Positions 1-11,675 of a stretch of 64,000 bases of DNA are shown piece after piece. Made by a program: the position numbers and the translations under genes. The notes below the pieces were generated by a model. The model did not search any database. It saw only the letters and a program-made list of their open reading frames with translations, and was not told where the DNA came from. Each line of letters begins with the position of its first letter. The stretch's first letter is position 1. Source of the DNA: Dromiciops gliroides (taxonomy: Eukaryota; Chordata; Mammalia; Microbiotheria; Microbiotheriidae); assembly GCF_019393635.1 (NCBI RefSeq), contig NC_057862.1:265126441-265190440 (forward strand). The letters are read 5' to 3'.

Positions 1-310
1 TTTCAGTTCCCTCATTTATAAAATGGAGATAATAGCACCTACCTCAAAGGGTAGCTGTGAGAATAAAATATTTGGTTTTTGGTTTTTGGTTTTTTTTAGT
101 GAGGTAATTGGAGTTAAGTGACTTGCCCAGGGTCACACAGCTAGTAAGTGTTAAGTGTCTGAGGCCGGATTTGAACTCAGGTACTCCTGACTCCAGAGCC
201 GGTGCTCTATCCACTGCGCCACCTAGCTGCCCGAGAATAAAATATTTGTGAAGTGCTTTGCAAACCTTCAATTGCTATATAAATGCTAGCTACATAGTAA
301 TAGTAGTTGT
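1..310 (+). repeat. MIR-type SINE, split by a younger SINE
   Basis: The MIR 3' core is readable (CTCATTTATAAAATGGAGAT, then GTGAAGTGCTTTGCAAACCT). A younger SINE interrupts it at 75-232. Confidence 0.75.
75..232 (-). repeat. tRNA-headed CORE-SINE (MAR1/WSINE type)
   Basis: The minus strand reads from the CAGCTAGGTGGCGCAGTGGA head through the tRNA-like B-box region to the CTAGCTGTGTGACC core, ending in a T-rich tail on the plus strand. An exact 16-bp target duplication, GAGAATAAAATATTTG, sits at 59-74 and 233-248. Confidence 0.92.
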
Positions 311-429
311 TGTTGTCATCACCATCATCTTCATCTCAGGTCTGCCATAGAATGCTATAATCTTAGGATTAAATGAAAGTTTTGAGGATTTTTACCCCAA
401 CCCCTTGCCCAGTAAAAGAATTCCCTCTA

Positions 430-900
430 TTCCAGAGGTTCTTAATCTTTTTGTGTCATGGGACCCCTCCGGCAGTCTGGTCAAGCCCATGGACCCCTTC
501 TCAGAATAATGTTGGGAGGTTCTTTAATTCATAATTGAAGGGAATTTCAGTTAGAAGTTAATGAAAATAAAGATATAATTTCCCCCATTCAAATTCACAG
601 ACTCCCTGAAATCTATTATGGAACCCAGATTACCTGTTCTACACCTTCCCTAATGGAGTTAATTAGCCTCTGCCTGGATACCTTCAGTGAAAGCTCCTCA
701 TTGCACTGGGTGTCCTGTTACTTCCGGTAACAGCCTCCTGCTACTCTGCCTCTCTCTAGTAAAGTTCTAATTGCAAAATGGTGATATGGTGAGTTATAGA
801 TCTGTATGTGCCTCCTGCAGGAGCCCATCAGCCCTGAATTCTAATTCCAGACCTTTTTATCCTATTCTTCTATTTTATCCTATTATTCTATTCAAGGTTT
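430..900 (-). repeat. Ancient repeat, possibly CR1/L3 fragments
   Basis: This stretch has no gene. 430-520 resembles an old dispersed mammalian repeat (TTTTTGTGTCATGGGACCCC). 640-780 resembles the antisense CR1/L3 3' region. Family assignment is uncertain. Confidence 0.35.
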
Positions 901-977
901 TAGAAGATCACTTACAAAGGAAGTTATGACTATTAGAAGTCAATAGGCACCAAAAAAAAAGAAAAAAAAAGACCTGA

Positions 978-1128
978 GGGGCAGCTAGATGGCACAGTGG
1001 ATAGAGCACCGGCCCTGGATTCAGGAGGACCTGAGTTCAAATCCAACCTCAGACACTTGACAGTTACTAGCTCTGTGACCCTAGGTAAGTCACTTAACCC
1101 TCATTGCCCTACCCCCCCCCAAAAAAAA
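978..1128 (+). repeat. tRNA-headed CORE-SINE (MAR1/WSINE type)
   Basis: The head GGGGCAGCTAGATGGCACAG, the CTAGCTCTGTGACC core and a C-run/A-run tail are all visible. Confidence 0.9.
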
Positions 1129-1139
1129 GTCATTATGGC

Positions 1140-2218
1140 TTCATCAAAAATAAGTCATTTCAAATTAACATAATTTCCCTTTCTGGCAAGATAACTAGGC
1201 TGGTAGAGATCAAGGGGATACTATAAATATAATATAGATATATTTTTTTAAAGTATTTGCAAAATCTCTCAAGCTACTTTTGGTTATAAGACAGCAAAAC
1301 ATAAGCTAGATGATATTACTGCTATTAAATCAGATTGCCATTGGCTCAAAAGGAAGCCTTTAGTGGAATGCCCCAAGTATCTGTCCCTCGTGCTAGTCAA
1401 CATTTTAACCAAAGCTTTGCATCATAGCATAGATAGCAAACTTGAAAATTTATACACAGCTATCTTAACACATTGGATGAAATCCCAGATCTAAGAATAT
1501 CTCAGCATAGAATGATGGGTCAAACTTAATAAGATAAAATATAACAAAGAAAAATGTAAAGTTCTATAGTCAGGAGAAAAAATCAACTTCAAAAGTACAA
1601 GATCAAAGAGACATGGCTAGGCAATAACTCATGTGGAAAAAGGTTTTAGTGAATTGTAAACTAAATGGGCCAATAATACGACATAGGAACCAAAAAAACT
1701 AATGACATTCCAAGATGAATTAAGAGACTTATGGTGTTCAGAAAAAAGAGAGAGTATATTTCCATTATACTACACCCTAATCAGGCTACAAATAGAATAC
1801 TGTGTTTAATTCTATGCTCCACTTTTTGGAAAGACAAAGGCTAGAATGTGCCCAGAAAAAGGCAACCAGGATGGAGAGAGGACTGAAGAATATCTTTTAT
1901 CAGCATCATTAGAATATTCTTTATCATCTGAAGCAGTGTAATCTTGTGGTAAAGTACTGAAATTCCCTTCTGGATCTAAAGTTTTGATCCTAATCCTTAA
2001 AGATGTTTAATCAGGAGAAGAGAAGATTTAATGAGCAGAGGATATTTGTCTCCAAGTATTCAATGAGCAGTCATGAGGGAGAAGGATTCATTTGGTTCTG
2101 CTTGCCTCAGACAGCAGAAGGAGCAATTGGGAGGAAGTAAGAAAGGCAGATTTAGGATTAATGTTATGGAAAACTTCCAAAATATAGAGCTGTCCAAAAG
2201 TAGAATAGGTTGCCTTAA
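1140..2218 (+). repeat. CR1/L3-clade LINE, degraded
   Basis: The copy follows the CR1/L3 reverse-transcriptase 3' half in order: GTGGAATGCCCCAAGTATCT (the VPQG motif region), AGTCAACATTTTAACC, AATGTAAAGTTCTATAGTC, GGCAACCAGGATGGAGAG and AGGAGAAGAGAAGATTTAAT. The 3' end resumes at about 5433-5453 and 5602-5690, beyond the nested insertions. It is heavily decayed with no open frame. Confidence 0.75.
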
Positions 2219-2220
2219 TA

Positions 2221-2349
2221 GGGGCTGCTAGGTGGTGCAGTGGATAGAGCACTGGTCCTGAAGTTGGAAGGACCTGAGTTCAAATCTCACTTTGGACACA
2301 TACTAGCTGTGTGGTCCTAGGCAAGTCACTTAACCCTAATTGCCTTAAA
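2221..2349 (+). repeat. 5' half of an RTE-tailed SINE
   Basis: A diverged tRNA-like head and core (GGTGGTGCAGTGGATAGAGC ... CACTTAACCCTAATTGCCTT) is cut by an L1 insertion. The 3' half resumes at 5250-5432. The SINE is flanked by a short duplication around TTGCCTTAA (about 2211 and 5435), inside the older CR1/L3. Confidence 0.8.
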
Positions 2350-2361
2350 CATCCAGAGTCA

Positions 2362-4329
2362 ACTGCAGGGTGAAGCCAAGATAGTAAAGGAAAGACAGTG
2401 AGCTCTTGAACTCAAGACACAATCACTCCAAAAAACATCCAAATAATGCCACAGGAAAATGCCTAGAGCAGCAAAACTCGCAGAAGAATGTCCTGAAATC
2501 ATCTTCTAACCAAGAACAGCTTGGAAGGTCAGAAGGAGGGAGCTGCTGTGCTGATACAGGAGTGGAGCCCAACCCCACAGTCACCCTGACACAAATCCAG
2601 TCCCAAGAAGTCCTCACCAGAGAAGGAGACCCCCAGAGCCTCTGAATCAGCTGAAGCACCAGTGTCATCTGGAACTAAGTTCACAGTCTGGTGAGAGGGC
2701 TGAGCCCTGGGCAGGGGGGAGACTACAGGGGTCTATGCTGGTGCTGAGGCAGAACTTGGATTTTTCACCCCTGCTGAGAACCATGGTAGGCTTGAGTAGC
2801 AGTGGCCCAGGTGGGGGAGGGGCACAGGCTTGCTGGAGCTAACAACCACAACACACAAAGCTGGTTGATTAGCAAGTTGGTCTTGGATCATCTATGGACC
2901 AGGGAATAGGCCAGGCGAGTGAAGAACCTGATTCTCCTTAAATCATACCACCTGGGACTTCTTAAGCTTGGGATACTGCAGCCTGGAAACAGTGCCCCAC
3001 TTTAAGGAGCTAAAAGTCAAGTAAAAGAAAGGCAAGATGAGCAGACAGAGAAAGGTTGAAGACCATAGAAAGTTTGTTCAGTAACAAAGAAGACCGAGGG
3101 GCACCCTCAGAGGAAGATGTCAACATCAGGGCCCCTATATCTAAAGCTTTCAAGAAAAATATGAATTGCACTCAGGCCATGGAGGTACTCAAAAAGGACT
3201 TTGAAGATAAAGTTAGAGAAGTAGAGGGAAAAATGGAAAGACCAATGAGGGTGATGCAGGAAAGACATGAGAAAAAAGTCAACAGCTTGAAAAGCCAAAT
3301 GGAAAAGCTGTCTGATGAAAATAATTGCTTAAGAATTAAGATTGAACAAATGGAAGCCAGTGACTTTATGAGAAACCAAGACACAATAAAGCAAATCCAA
3401 ATGAATAAAAAAATAGAGAGCAATGTGAAATATCTTTTGGGAAAAACTGCTGACCTGGAAAATAGGTCCAGGAGAGATCATTTGAAAATTATTGGTCTAC
3501 CTGAAAACCATGATCAAGGAAAGAGCTTAGACATCATCTTCCAAGATATTCTCAGGGAAAATTGCCCTGAAATTCTAGAAGAAGAAGCTAAAATAGAAAC
3601 TGAAAGAATTCACTGATCACCTCCAGAAAGAGATCCCAAAAGGAAAACTCCTAGGAATATTATAGCCAAATTCCAGAGCTCTCAGGTCAAGGAGAAAATA
3701 TTGCAAGCTGCCAAAAAGAAAGAATTCAAGTACTGTGGAGCCCCAGTCAGGACAGCACAGGATCTAGCAGCTTCTACATTAAAGGACCAGAGGGCATGGA
3801 ATATGATATTCCAGAGGGCAAAGGAAATAGGATTACAACCAAGAATCACCTACCCAGCAAAACTCAGCATAATCTTTCAGTGGAAAAAATGAGACTTTAA
3901 TGAAAAAGAAGACTTTCAGATATTTGTGATGAAAAGACCTGAACTGAATGGAAAATTTGACTTTCAAATACAAGACCCTAGAGAACTATAAAAAATTGGA
4001 GTTGGGGTACATACCTGGGGTCATACAGTGGGTGACTGTCTTATGTCTGAGGCCAGGTTTTGGCTCTGATCCCCGAGTCTAGGGGTGGTGCTTTGTCCAC
4101 TGTGTCACCTAGCTGCCCCATGATGACATCCTTAGGGTTAAATTGAGGAGTGAGGGGAATTCACTGGGGGAGGGGGAAGGACAGAGGTGAAATCCTACAT
4201 GAAAGAAACAGGAAAAGGCTTATGGAGTATGGGAAGAGCTGGGAGAGAAGCAGGGCAGTAAATGAATTTTACACTCATCAGAAAAGGCTCAAAGAGCTCA
4301 AACTCATCAGAGTTGGCTCAAGGAGGGAC

Positions 4330-4371
<42 letters not shown>

Positions 4372-5249
4372 AACTGGGTGGAGTAATCTATTTAATCTGA
4401 GCAGTAAATGAGCCTAACACTCATCAGAATTGGCTCAAAGACCTCAATCTCATTAGAATTGGCTCAAGGAAGGAATAATGTACACACTCAATTGGGTGGA
4501 GTAATCTCTCTAACCCTGCAGGAAAATAGGAGAGGAAAGGGGACAAAGAGAGAGGGGCAAAAGAAGGAAGGGCAGAGTAGGGGAGGGGACAGACAGAAGC
4601 AAATCCCTTTTGAAGAGTGATAGGATGAAAGAAGATGGATAATAGAATAAATATCATGGGGAAGGGAATAGGATGGAAGGGAAACAATTAACAATAGTAA
4701 TCAAGAAAAAGAAAAAAGGGGGAAAATTGTACAAAAAATATTTATAGCAACTCTTTGTGGAGGCTAAGAATTGAGAATCAAGGGAATGTCCATCAATTGA
4801 AGAATGATGGAAAAAGCTGTGCTATATGATTGTGGTGGAATGGTCTTGTGCTATAGGAAATGACCCAGAAAAACCTGCAAAGACTAATGAACATGGATGT
4901 ATAGTGAAGTGAATAGAGCTGGGAGGACATTGTGCATAGTGACAGCAGTATTGTTCAATGAGCAATTGTGAATGACTTAACTACTCTAAGCAATGCAATG
5001 ATCCAAGACAATCCCAAGGAACTGATGAGGAAGCTTACTATTCACCCCCATAGAAAGAACTGATAAAAAGAACACTTGTGGATTGTACATATATAACGTG
5101 GTTGCAATCTTGTGGAAGGGGAAAGGGAAAGGGAGGGAGGGAGAGAAAAAAATGTGGAACTCTAAATCTTATGAAAATGAATGTTGAAAACTACCCTTAC
5201 ATGTAACTAGAAAAAATTAAATAAATGTTTGTTGCTTAAAAAAAAAAAC
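2362..5249 (+). repeat. ORF2-less L1 (HAL1-like) copy 1
   Basis: This is an L1 copy with a 5' leader, ORF1, the purine-rich ORF1-ORF2 spacer and a 3' end, but almost no ORF2. ORF1 begins near 3037. It is read as an open stretch 3056-3616 that stops where copy 2 has an Arg codon (TGATCACCTCC at 3615), continues to a second stop at about 3892, and ends near 3990. The coiled coil, RRM and C-terminal domain are all recognisable. The spacer (about 4000-4700) carries an antisense SINE remnant at 4035-4118 and repeats of the motif CATCAGAATTGGCTCA. At about 4735 it jumps to the last codons of ORF2 and the 3' UTR, ending in an A-run. A 12-bp target duplication, CATCCAGAGTCA, lies at 2350-2361 and 5250-5261. 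Confidence 0.8.
4331..4369. repeat. (AC)n microsatellite
   Basis: An uninterrupted AC dinucleotide run inside the L1 spacer. Confidence 0.95.
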
Positions 5250-5432
5250 CATCCAGAGTCATTTCCCCTCATACTGATATATATCTTATCACAGGACCCA
5301 TATGGCTCTGGAGGAGAGAGTGAGGTTGGTCTTCTTGCACAACCCTCCTTCACTTAAATCCAATTCACTCCAAGTCATGACAACACCTCATGTCAGGGTC
5401 CTCTTTGGGAATGAAGGACAAACAACAAGATT
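5250..5432 (+). repeat. 3' half of an RTE-tailed SINE
   Basis: This continues the SINE begun at 2221. It has CATATGGCTCTGGAGGAGAG, the AAGTCATGACA region and the typical RTE-like end GAATGAAGGACAAACAACAA. Confidence 0.8.
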
Positions 5433-5453
5433 GCCTTAAGAAATAATATCCTT

Positions 5454-5601
5454 GGGAGCAGCTAGGTGGATAGAGCACCGGCCCTGGATTCAGAAAGACC
5501 TGAGTTCAAATCCAGCCTCAGACACTTGACACTTACTAGCTGTGTGACCCTGGGCAAGTCACTTAATCCCCACTGCCCCGCCAAAAATTAAAAAAAAATA
5601 A
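5454..5601 (+). repeat. tRNA-headed CORE-SINE in the CR1/L3 3' end
   Basis: The SINE has a small head deletion and an A-rich tail. The flanking duplication is AATAATATCCT (5442 and 5605). The CR1/L3 tail follows at 5602-5690. Confidence 0.88.
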
Positions 5602-6007
5602 AAATAATATCCTCCCCCTCATGTCTTCCAAGGGCAAGCTGAATGACCATTTGTTGGAGTTGTCATAGAAAAGATTTCTGGAACAGAAATTTCTACATTA
5701 CATGAACCTGATGCAATGTGAAATAGAACCAGGAAAGCAATATATACAATGTAAATGGAAAGAACAAACAAAAAACAATAAAAAATAAACAAAGAATGAG
5801 CCTGGACATAAAGAAGAGGTATGAGAAGATAATTCCTCCCCTTCATACCTTCAGAGGTATGTGTGTTTACTGGGGGGAAGGGTGTCCACAAGTGTGGAAG
5901 GAATCGTATTTATTGATTTTGCTGAATTTTCTTCTTCCTCTTTTTTCTTTTCTTTTTAAAAATTCTTTCCCCTCCAGAAGGGGAGTAAGGGAAGAAAATG
6001 AGGGAAT

Positions 6008-6163
6008 AGGGCAGCTAGGTGGCACAGTGGATAAAGCACCGGCCCTGCATTCAGGAGGACCTGAGTTCAATCCAGCCTCAGATACTTAACACTTACTAGC
6101 TTGTGTGATCCTGGGCAAGTCACTTAACCCTCACTGCCTTGCCCAAAAAAAAAAAAAAAGGGA
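6008..6163 (+). repeat. tRNA-headed CORE-SINE
   Basis: Complete head-to-core copy with a 15-A tail. The flanking repeat is GGGAATA (about 6003 and 6161). Confidence 0.92.
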
Positions 6164-6439
6164 ATAAAAACAATGTAAAGACAAAAGATATAAATGAACA
6201 TCTATTTTTTAAAAGGCAGAAAGGGTGGGGAGCCCTTCTTGGTCAGGTATGGCTAGCTAAGATGGCCTCTGATTCCTAGATTCTAGGTCTCAGAGCTTCC
6301 TATCCCAGAAGCTATCAGTATAGTTCCAATCTCAGGTACTCCCAGAATCTTGCAATCTCAAATGTAGAAGGGATTTCCTGACCTTCCACACACTTCTGAA
6401 TACCTTGCAATATGGCTTCCAAATCACACCATATGACTA

Positions 6440-7380
6440 AAACTACTCTCTCATCTGGTTTCTGTAAGGTTCTCCCAAAACAGCTAAATCCCTTTCTTAT
6501 CTTTATTCTAATTGCTCTCTCTTAGCTTCGGACACAATCAATCACCCCTTCTTCCTCCATACTCATCCCTTCCTACAATTCAATAAACATTCAACTTACT
6601 ATGTCCCAATTCTCTAAGCTGCCTCAGAGTTCTTCACCAGTCTCTTTTTCTGGATCCTCCTCCTTCTATAAGGTGCTTTCCTGAAACAACTACTCTGTCT
6701 CTACCTTTTCTCCCTCCATGATTTCATCAGTTTAAAGATATCACCTCTCCCCTGGATTCCAGGAGCTAATTACCAACTGCTTGCAGGACATCACCCAGAT
6801 GTTCTGTCAGCAATTCAAACTCAACATGTTCCAAACAGAACTCATTTCCCCCAAAATCTGCTCTTCTTCCCAAATTCCACATTTGTCTTGTGGCTGCCAC
6901 CAACCACCCTTTGAGTCATCAGTCAGAGTCCTTAGAATTGCCCTGCACTCTACTCTTCCTAAATTCCCATACCAATCAATGAGCCATGTCTTATTGATTC
7001 TATCTCCATGTTATCTCTGGAATCCATCCCCTTTTCTCCAATCATAGAGCCTCTACCCTAGTTCAGACCAACATTACCTCCTAATTGGTCTCTCAGCTGC
7101 CAGAATTAAATTACTAAAATGCCTTCCCCAAAAACTTCTTCCCTCAAAATTTCTCAGTGGCTCACTATTACCCAACAATCAAATACAAAATCTTTAGTCT
7201 AGCATTTGAACAATCTGCAACCTGGCTCCCACCTGCTTTTCAGTCTTAATTCCTATTACTCTTCTTCATATATTCTTTATTCCAATTTAAATGACTTTTC
7301 CTATTACATACATGTTACTTCATCTACTGTTTCTACATCTTTACACAATTGGTAACCTACATTTGGAATGTATTCCCTCC
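6440..7380 (+). repeat. L2-clade LINE, 3' half
   Basis: Sense-strand L2 ORF2 relics are readable: CAAACTCAACATGTTCCAAA (the LKLNMSKTE region), CAGCTGCCAGAATTAAA and CTGGAATGTATTCCCTCC-like text. There are many stops and no coding potential. Confidence 0.65.
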
Positions 7381-7514
7381 ATACTATCACCTCTAGGAAT
7401 CCCTAGATTTCTTCAAGACATTGCTCAGATGCTAATACCTATACAAAGGCTTTCCAGATTACTGATAGTTATTAAAGTTCTGGCCCTGTTGAAATTACCT
7501 TGTATTCTCATCCA

Positions 7515-8110
7515 AGCTTCTGGAAAGCAATTTGGAACTATACCCCAAAAGCTCTTAAACTTTGACCCAGCAAGAAAGAGGGAAAAGGACCCATAGATAC
7601 AAAAATATTTATAGCAGTTCTTTTTGTGATGGCAAGGAATTAAAAACTCAGGTGTTGTCCATCAATTGGAGAATGGCTGAACAAGTTATGGTATATGAAT
7701 GTGATGGAATATTACTTGCACTGTAAGAAAATTATAAAGGGGACAGTTTCAGAAAAATAGGAGCAAAAACAGGAGAGCAATTTCTACAATAACAGTAATA
7801 CTATAAAGATAATCACTTTAAAAGACTTAGTAACTCTGATCAATGCAATAACCAACCACAATTCCAAAGGAATCATGATGAAACATGCAATCCATAAAGA
7901 GCTGATGGACTCAGAATGCAGACAGAAGAATATTTTCTCCCTTTTTTTAGACATGACTAATGTGAGAATTTATTTTGCATGACTATACATATTTGTAATT
8001 GGTTTTTTCTCTTGCCTTCTCAATGGGTGGAAGAAGGGAAAAAAGGGAGATAATTCAGAACTGAAATTTTTAATGAACTTTTTAAAATTAAAATTAAAAG
8101 TTTTAGAAAA
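7515..8110 (+). repeat. L1 3' end (ORF2 C-terminus and 3' UTR)
   Basis: CTGGAAAGCAATTTGGAACT, then ATATTTATAGCAGTTCTTTT and CATCAATTGGAGAATGGCTG, match the end of ORF2 in the other L1 copies here. A 3' UTR and A-rich end follow. Confidence 0.85.
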
Positions 8111-8269
8111 AGAAATTACTTTGTATTTATTTTGTATATGTAATATATTTATTGATGTATTTATTTGTGCACATATTCCATTCCCCAAGTAAAATATAAG
8201 CTCCTTAATGGTAAGAACTGTTTCATTCTAGTCTTTGTATCCCTAGCACAGTGCCTTATACATAATAGG

Positions 8270-9290
8270 CATTTAAGACCTCAGAGGTCTTCTAACCCAA
8301 CCTATTTTTTTTTAAACTTGAACAGCCAGTGGGAAATTCCCTCCACTAATGCCGCTCTGCATTTCATAACCTACAGAGAGTTGCTTGGAGAACTAAGAGA
8401 AGTCAGAGGAATTTTCCAGGGTCAAAAGGCCAGTATGTATTAGAAGGCATACATGAACCCAGGTCTTCCTCACTCCTTCTATACATACCCGATCAAAATC
8501 CCTTTTAAAATATCTCTGAAGAGTGGTTATCTAATCATCTCTTAAATACCTCAAGTGAGGAAGAGCCCACTGCCTTTCAAAGCATACCCTTCCACTTTTT
8601 GATAGCTCTAATTTTTTACATTTTCTATTATATCAAGTCTAAATCTGCTTCTCTGTAATTTCTACCAAAAGTTCCTCTTTTGCCTTTTGAGACAAATTAG
8701 ATCAAGTCTGATTTTTCTTCCATGGAACACTCTCATTCACATCTCTTCTCCAGGCACAATTCCACAATTCTTTCAAGTGATCCTTCATGGTCTCTAACTC
8801 TCTATTCCCAATAGCCTTTTAAACATATTCAAGAATCACAATGTTCTTCCAAAATGTAACACCCAGACTTAGGTACAATATTCTTGACATAGTCTAATTA
8901 GAGAAAAGTACAGCAGAATTTCTACCTCCATTTTTCTGAAAATTATACTAAGAGCTTCTGAAACTCCCAAACTCATTGAGTTTGAAGAGACTAAAACTGC
9001 CATATCTGCTATCTAACCACACCTCTCCCAACCTGTATTTTCAATTTTTTTTTAACTCCTATCTATGTCTTTATACTTACTAGATTTGATCCCTCATTCT
9101 TGACTGGTGAAATCTTTCTGGATCCTGTCATCCAACTTAGTTATTAATCCTAGCTTTGTGGTCATCTACAAATTTGATATAGATCCCACCTATGCCTTTA
9201 CCCAAGCAAGTGATAATAACAAAGGCCAATTTCAGGTCCTTTCATCTTGAGAGCTATCAACTATCCAATCTAGCTTGAAAGCACAGAGAG
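8270..9290 (-). repeat. CR1/L3-clade LINE, antisense
   Basis: It opens with the reverse complement of the CR1/L3 3' end (GACCTCAGAGGTCTTCTAAC). It continues through CATCAAGTCTAAA-like text, TTCTCCAGGCACAATTCC and TCATCTACAAATTTGATATA, which fit the antisense CR1 order. Confidence 0.65.
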
Positions 9291-9473
9291 GAAAAGACAG
9301 CACTGACAAAGACTGAGGAGAGAAGTTTGAAGGAGATAGTTGACAAGGTTACTAGGTCAGGGGAATGCTGTATACACAGATTAATGAAGAGAATTTATAC
9401 TTTTAAGTGTCATGCCATCCACTTCTGAAATTAAATGTTCCTATAAACAAAAAACTATATGAAAGGAGCTCTA

Positions 9474-9631
9474 GGGGGCCCCTAGGTGGCACAGTGGATA
9501 AAGCACTGGCCCTGGATTCAGGAGGATCTGAGTTCAAATCCAGCCTCAGACACTTCACACTTACTAGCTGTGTGACCCTGGGCAAGTCGCTTAACTCTCA
9601 TTGCCCTACCAAAAAAAAAAAAAAAGAAGAA
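9474..9631 (+). repeat. tRNA-headed CORE-SINE
   Basis: Complete copy. The exact 13-bp target duplication GAAAGGAGCTCTA lies at 9461-9473 and 9632-9644. Confidence 0.93.
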
Positions 9632-9784
9632 GAAAGGAGCTCTATAGGTAGCCAACTTTAATGTCTCTCATGACAATCAACCCACATGCCCTCAGAACCC
9701 GACTCAAAATATCCCTGTATATCCTTTTTTTACCCCAGCAGAGAAGATAAAACACACCCCAGGTACAGGAAAAATCTGCATTTC

Positions 9785-9935
9785 TAATTTCTTTTTTAAA
9801 AAATAATAAACATTTTTATTTATAGTTTTGAGTTTCAAATTTTATCCCTCCTTCCTTCCCTGCCTTCTCTCTTCCCTTAGGCAGTGAGCAATCAGATATG
9901 GGTTATACACGTGCAATTATGCATTTCTAATGTCA
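9785..9935 (-). repeat. L1 3' UTR fragment
   Basis: AACATTTTTATTTATAGTTT followed by GAGTTTCAAATTTTATCCCT is the antisense of the L1 3' terminus seen elsewhere in the window. Confidence 0.75.
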
Positions 9936-10037
9936 AAGCACAAACTGATGATTTCCGACCAAGCTATACAAAATAGGAACTAGCCCAATTATCTTCATTT
10001 TTTTTACCTAGCTGGTTAATCTTAACAATATTGCTGG

Positions 10038-10189
10038 GGGCAGCTAGATGGCGCAGTGGAGAGAGCACCGGCCCTGGAGTCAGGAGTACCTGAGTTCAAA
10101 TCTGGCCTCAGACACTTAACACTCACTAGCTGTGTGACCCTGGGCAAGTCACTTAACCCCAATTGCCTCACTAAAACAAAAACAAAAAC
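10038..10189 (+). repeat. tRNA-headed CORE-SINE
   Basis: Complete copy. The exact target duplication AACAATATTGCTGG lies at 10024-10037 and 10190-10203. Confidence 0.94.
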
Positions 10190-10574
10190 AACAATATTGC
10201 TGGAGCCCAGGCATACCGAGTTTTCTTTCATCCCTGACTTGCCAAAGCAAAGGCTCTCTGTGTATGTCTTAAGATACTGAGTATCAGACACATTTATATA
10301 CATGCTAAATAATCACTGTAGCTCTCAGGAATATTTTTTTTAAGTGACTGAATCTTGTTCTGGGCTCTTACATCCATGAACTATACTACAATTCTTGAAG
10401 TTAGTTTGGTTCTGACTTTGATTACCCCAAATCCTAGCAGTGTCTTTTAATGAATAATTATTATTTTATCCAGTTAGAAGATAATTTTAGTACCTGAAAA
10501 CAATTAAAATTTAATGCTATTGATGATGTTTCTGGTTCTTCTGAGGCTGATAGTCTCCTAACATACTATTCTTT

Positions 10575-11130
10575 TTTTTTCCCCACTCAAACATTTTTAT
10601 TTAAAGTTTTGAGTTCCAGGGCAGCTAGGTGGTGCAGTAGATAGAGCACTGGATCCTGGATTCAGGAGGACCTGAGTGCAAATCCAGCCTCAGACACTGG
10701 ACACTTACTGGCTGTGTGACCTTGGGCAAGTTACTTAATCCTGAATGCCTCACCAATAAATAAATAAAAGAAAGAAAGAGGTTTTGAGTTCCAAATTCTA
10801 TTTTTCCCTCTCTCCCTCCCCCCTCCCCAAGGTAGCAATCAATCAGATTATACATGTGCAATTATGTAAAACATTTCCATATTAATAATTTTGCATAAGA
10901 CAATTAAAAGAAAAAAAAGAAAGTGAAAAAAGCATGCTTCAGTCAGTTCTTTCTCTAGAGGTGGCTAGTATGCTTCTTCACTAGTCCTTTGGGATTGTCT
11001 TGAATCATTTTATTGCTGAGAAGAGCTAAGTCATTCACAGTTCTCCATCAAAAACTATTGGTGTTACTGTGTACAACATTCACCTGGTTCTGTTCACTTC
11101 ACTATATGTCAGTTCAGTAAGATACTATTC
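10575..11130 (-). repeat. L1 3' end, antisense, split by a SINE
   Basis: Antisense L1 3' UTR and ORF2 end (ACATGTGCAATTATGTAAAA, TCCTTTGGGATTGTCTTGAA, GGTTCTGTTCACTTCACTAT), interrupted by the SINE at 10619-10780. Confidence 0.85.
10619..10780 (+). repeat. tRNA-headed CORE-SINE
   Basis: Inserted in the antisense L1. The target duplication GTTTTGAGTTCCA lies at 10606-10618 and 10781-10793. Confidence 0.94.
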
Positions 11131-11354
11131 TTGAAAGCAGAAAAACAACAACAAATTCTTACCACCATTCAACACAGTTCAAGGAGCAATGTGAAATTTG
11201 AACATATCTATCAAGAAGGAAAAATGAATTTGTTTGAAATTTTACTTATTAGAAAATGGATTTATTGAGAAGTCTGAAATAAAGCTCAGAGGCCATTAAC
11301 AAACCTGGACTTTCAGGTTTAAAAAATAAAATATATTCAAGTGCTAGAGGATAG

Positions 11355-11491
11355 GCACTTTTTTTTTCTTTGGTGGGGCAATGAGGGTCACACAGCTGTC
11401 AAGTAAGGGTCAAGTGTCTGAGGCCAGATTTGAATTCAGATCCTCCTGAATCCGGGGCGGTGCTTTGTCCATTGCACCACCTAGCTGCCCC
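11355..11491 (-). repeat. tRNA-headed CORE-SINE
   Basis: Antisense copy with its T-run at the low-coordinate end and the GCACCACCTAGCTGCCCC head at the high end. It lies about 185 bp beyond the donor of TEDC1 exon 6. Confidence 0.9.
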
Positions 11492-11675
11492 AAAACAAAT
11501 AGAGAACTGATGAGTCATTTGTTAATCTGGTCTTTTGGCATAAACCCTAAGGCAGAATAAGAGTTCAGAAGGGATGCTTTCAGCTAATAGCAGTAAATAA
11601 GGATAGGAGCAAAATCCAGGAAAAAAAAAAGCAGAAGACAAAAGTCAGCATCAGGTCCCCCTACTATTAATTTAC

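Noticed and set aside
5619-5891. 90-codon minus-strand frame as a TEDC1 exon 7 candidate
   Set aside because: Part is antisense CR1/L3; no acceptor-donor pair and no similarity to the TEDC1 C-terminus.
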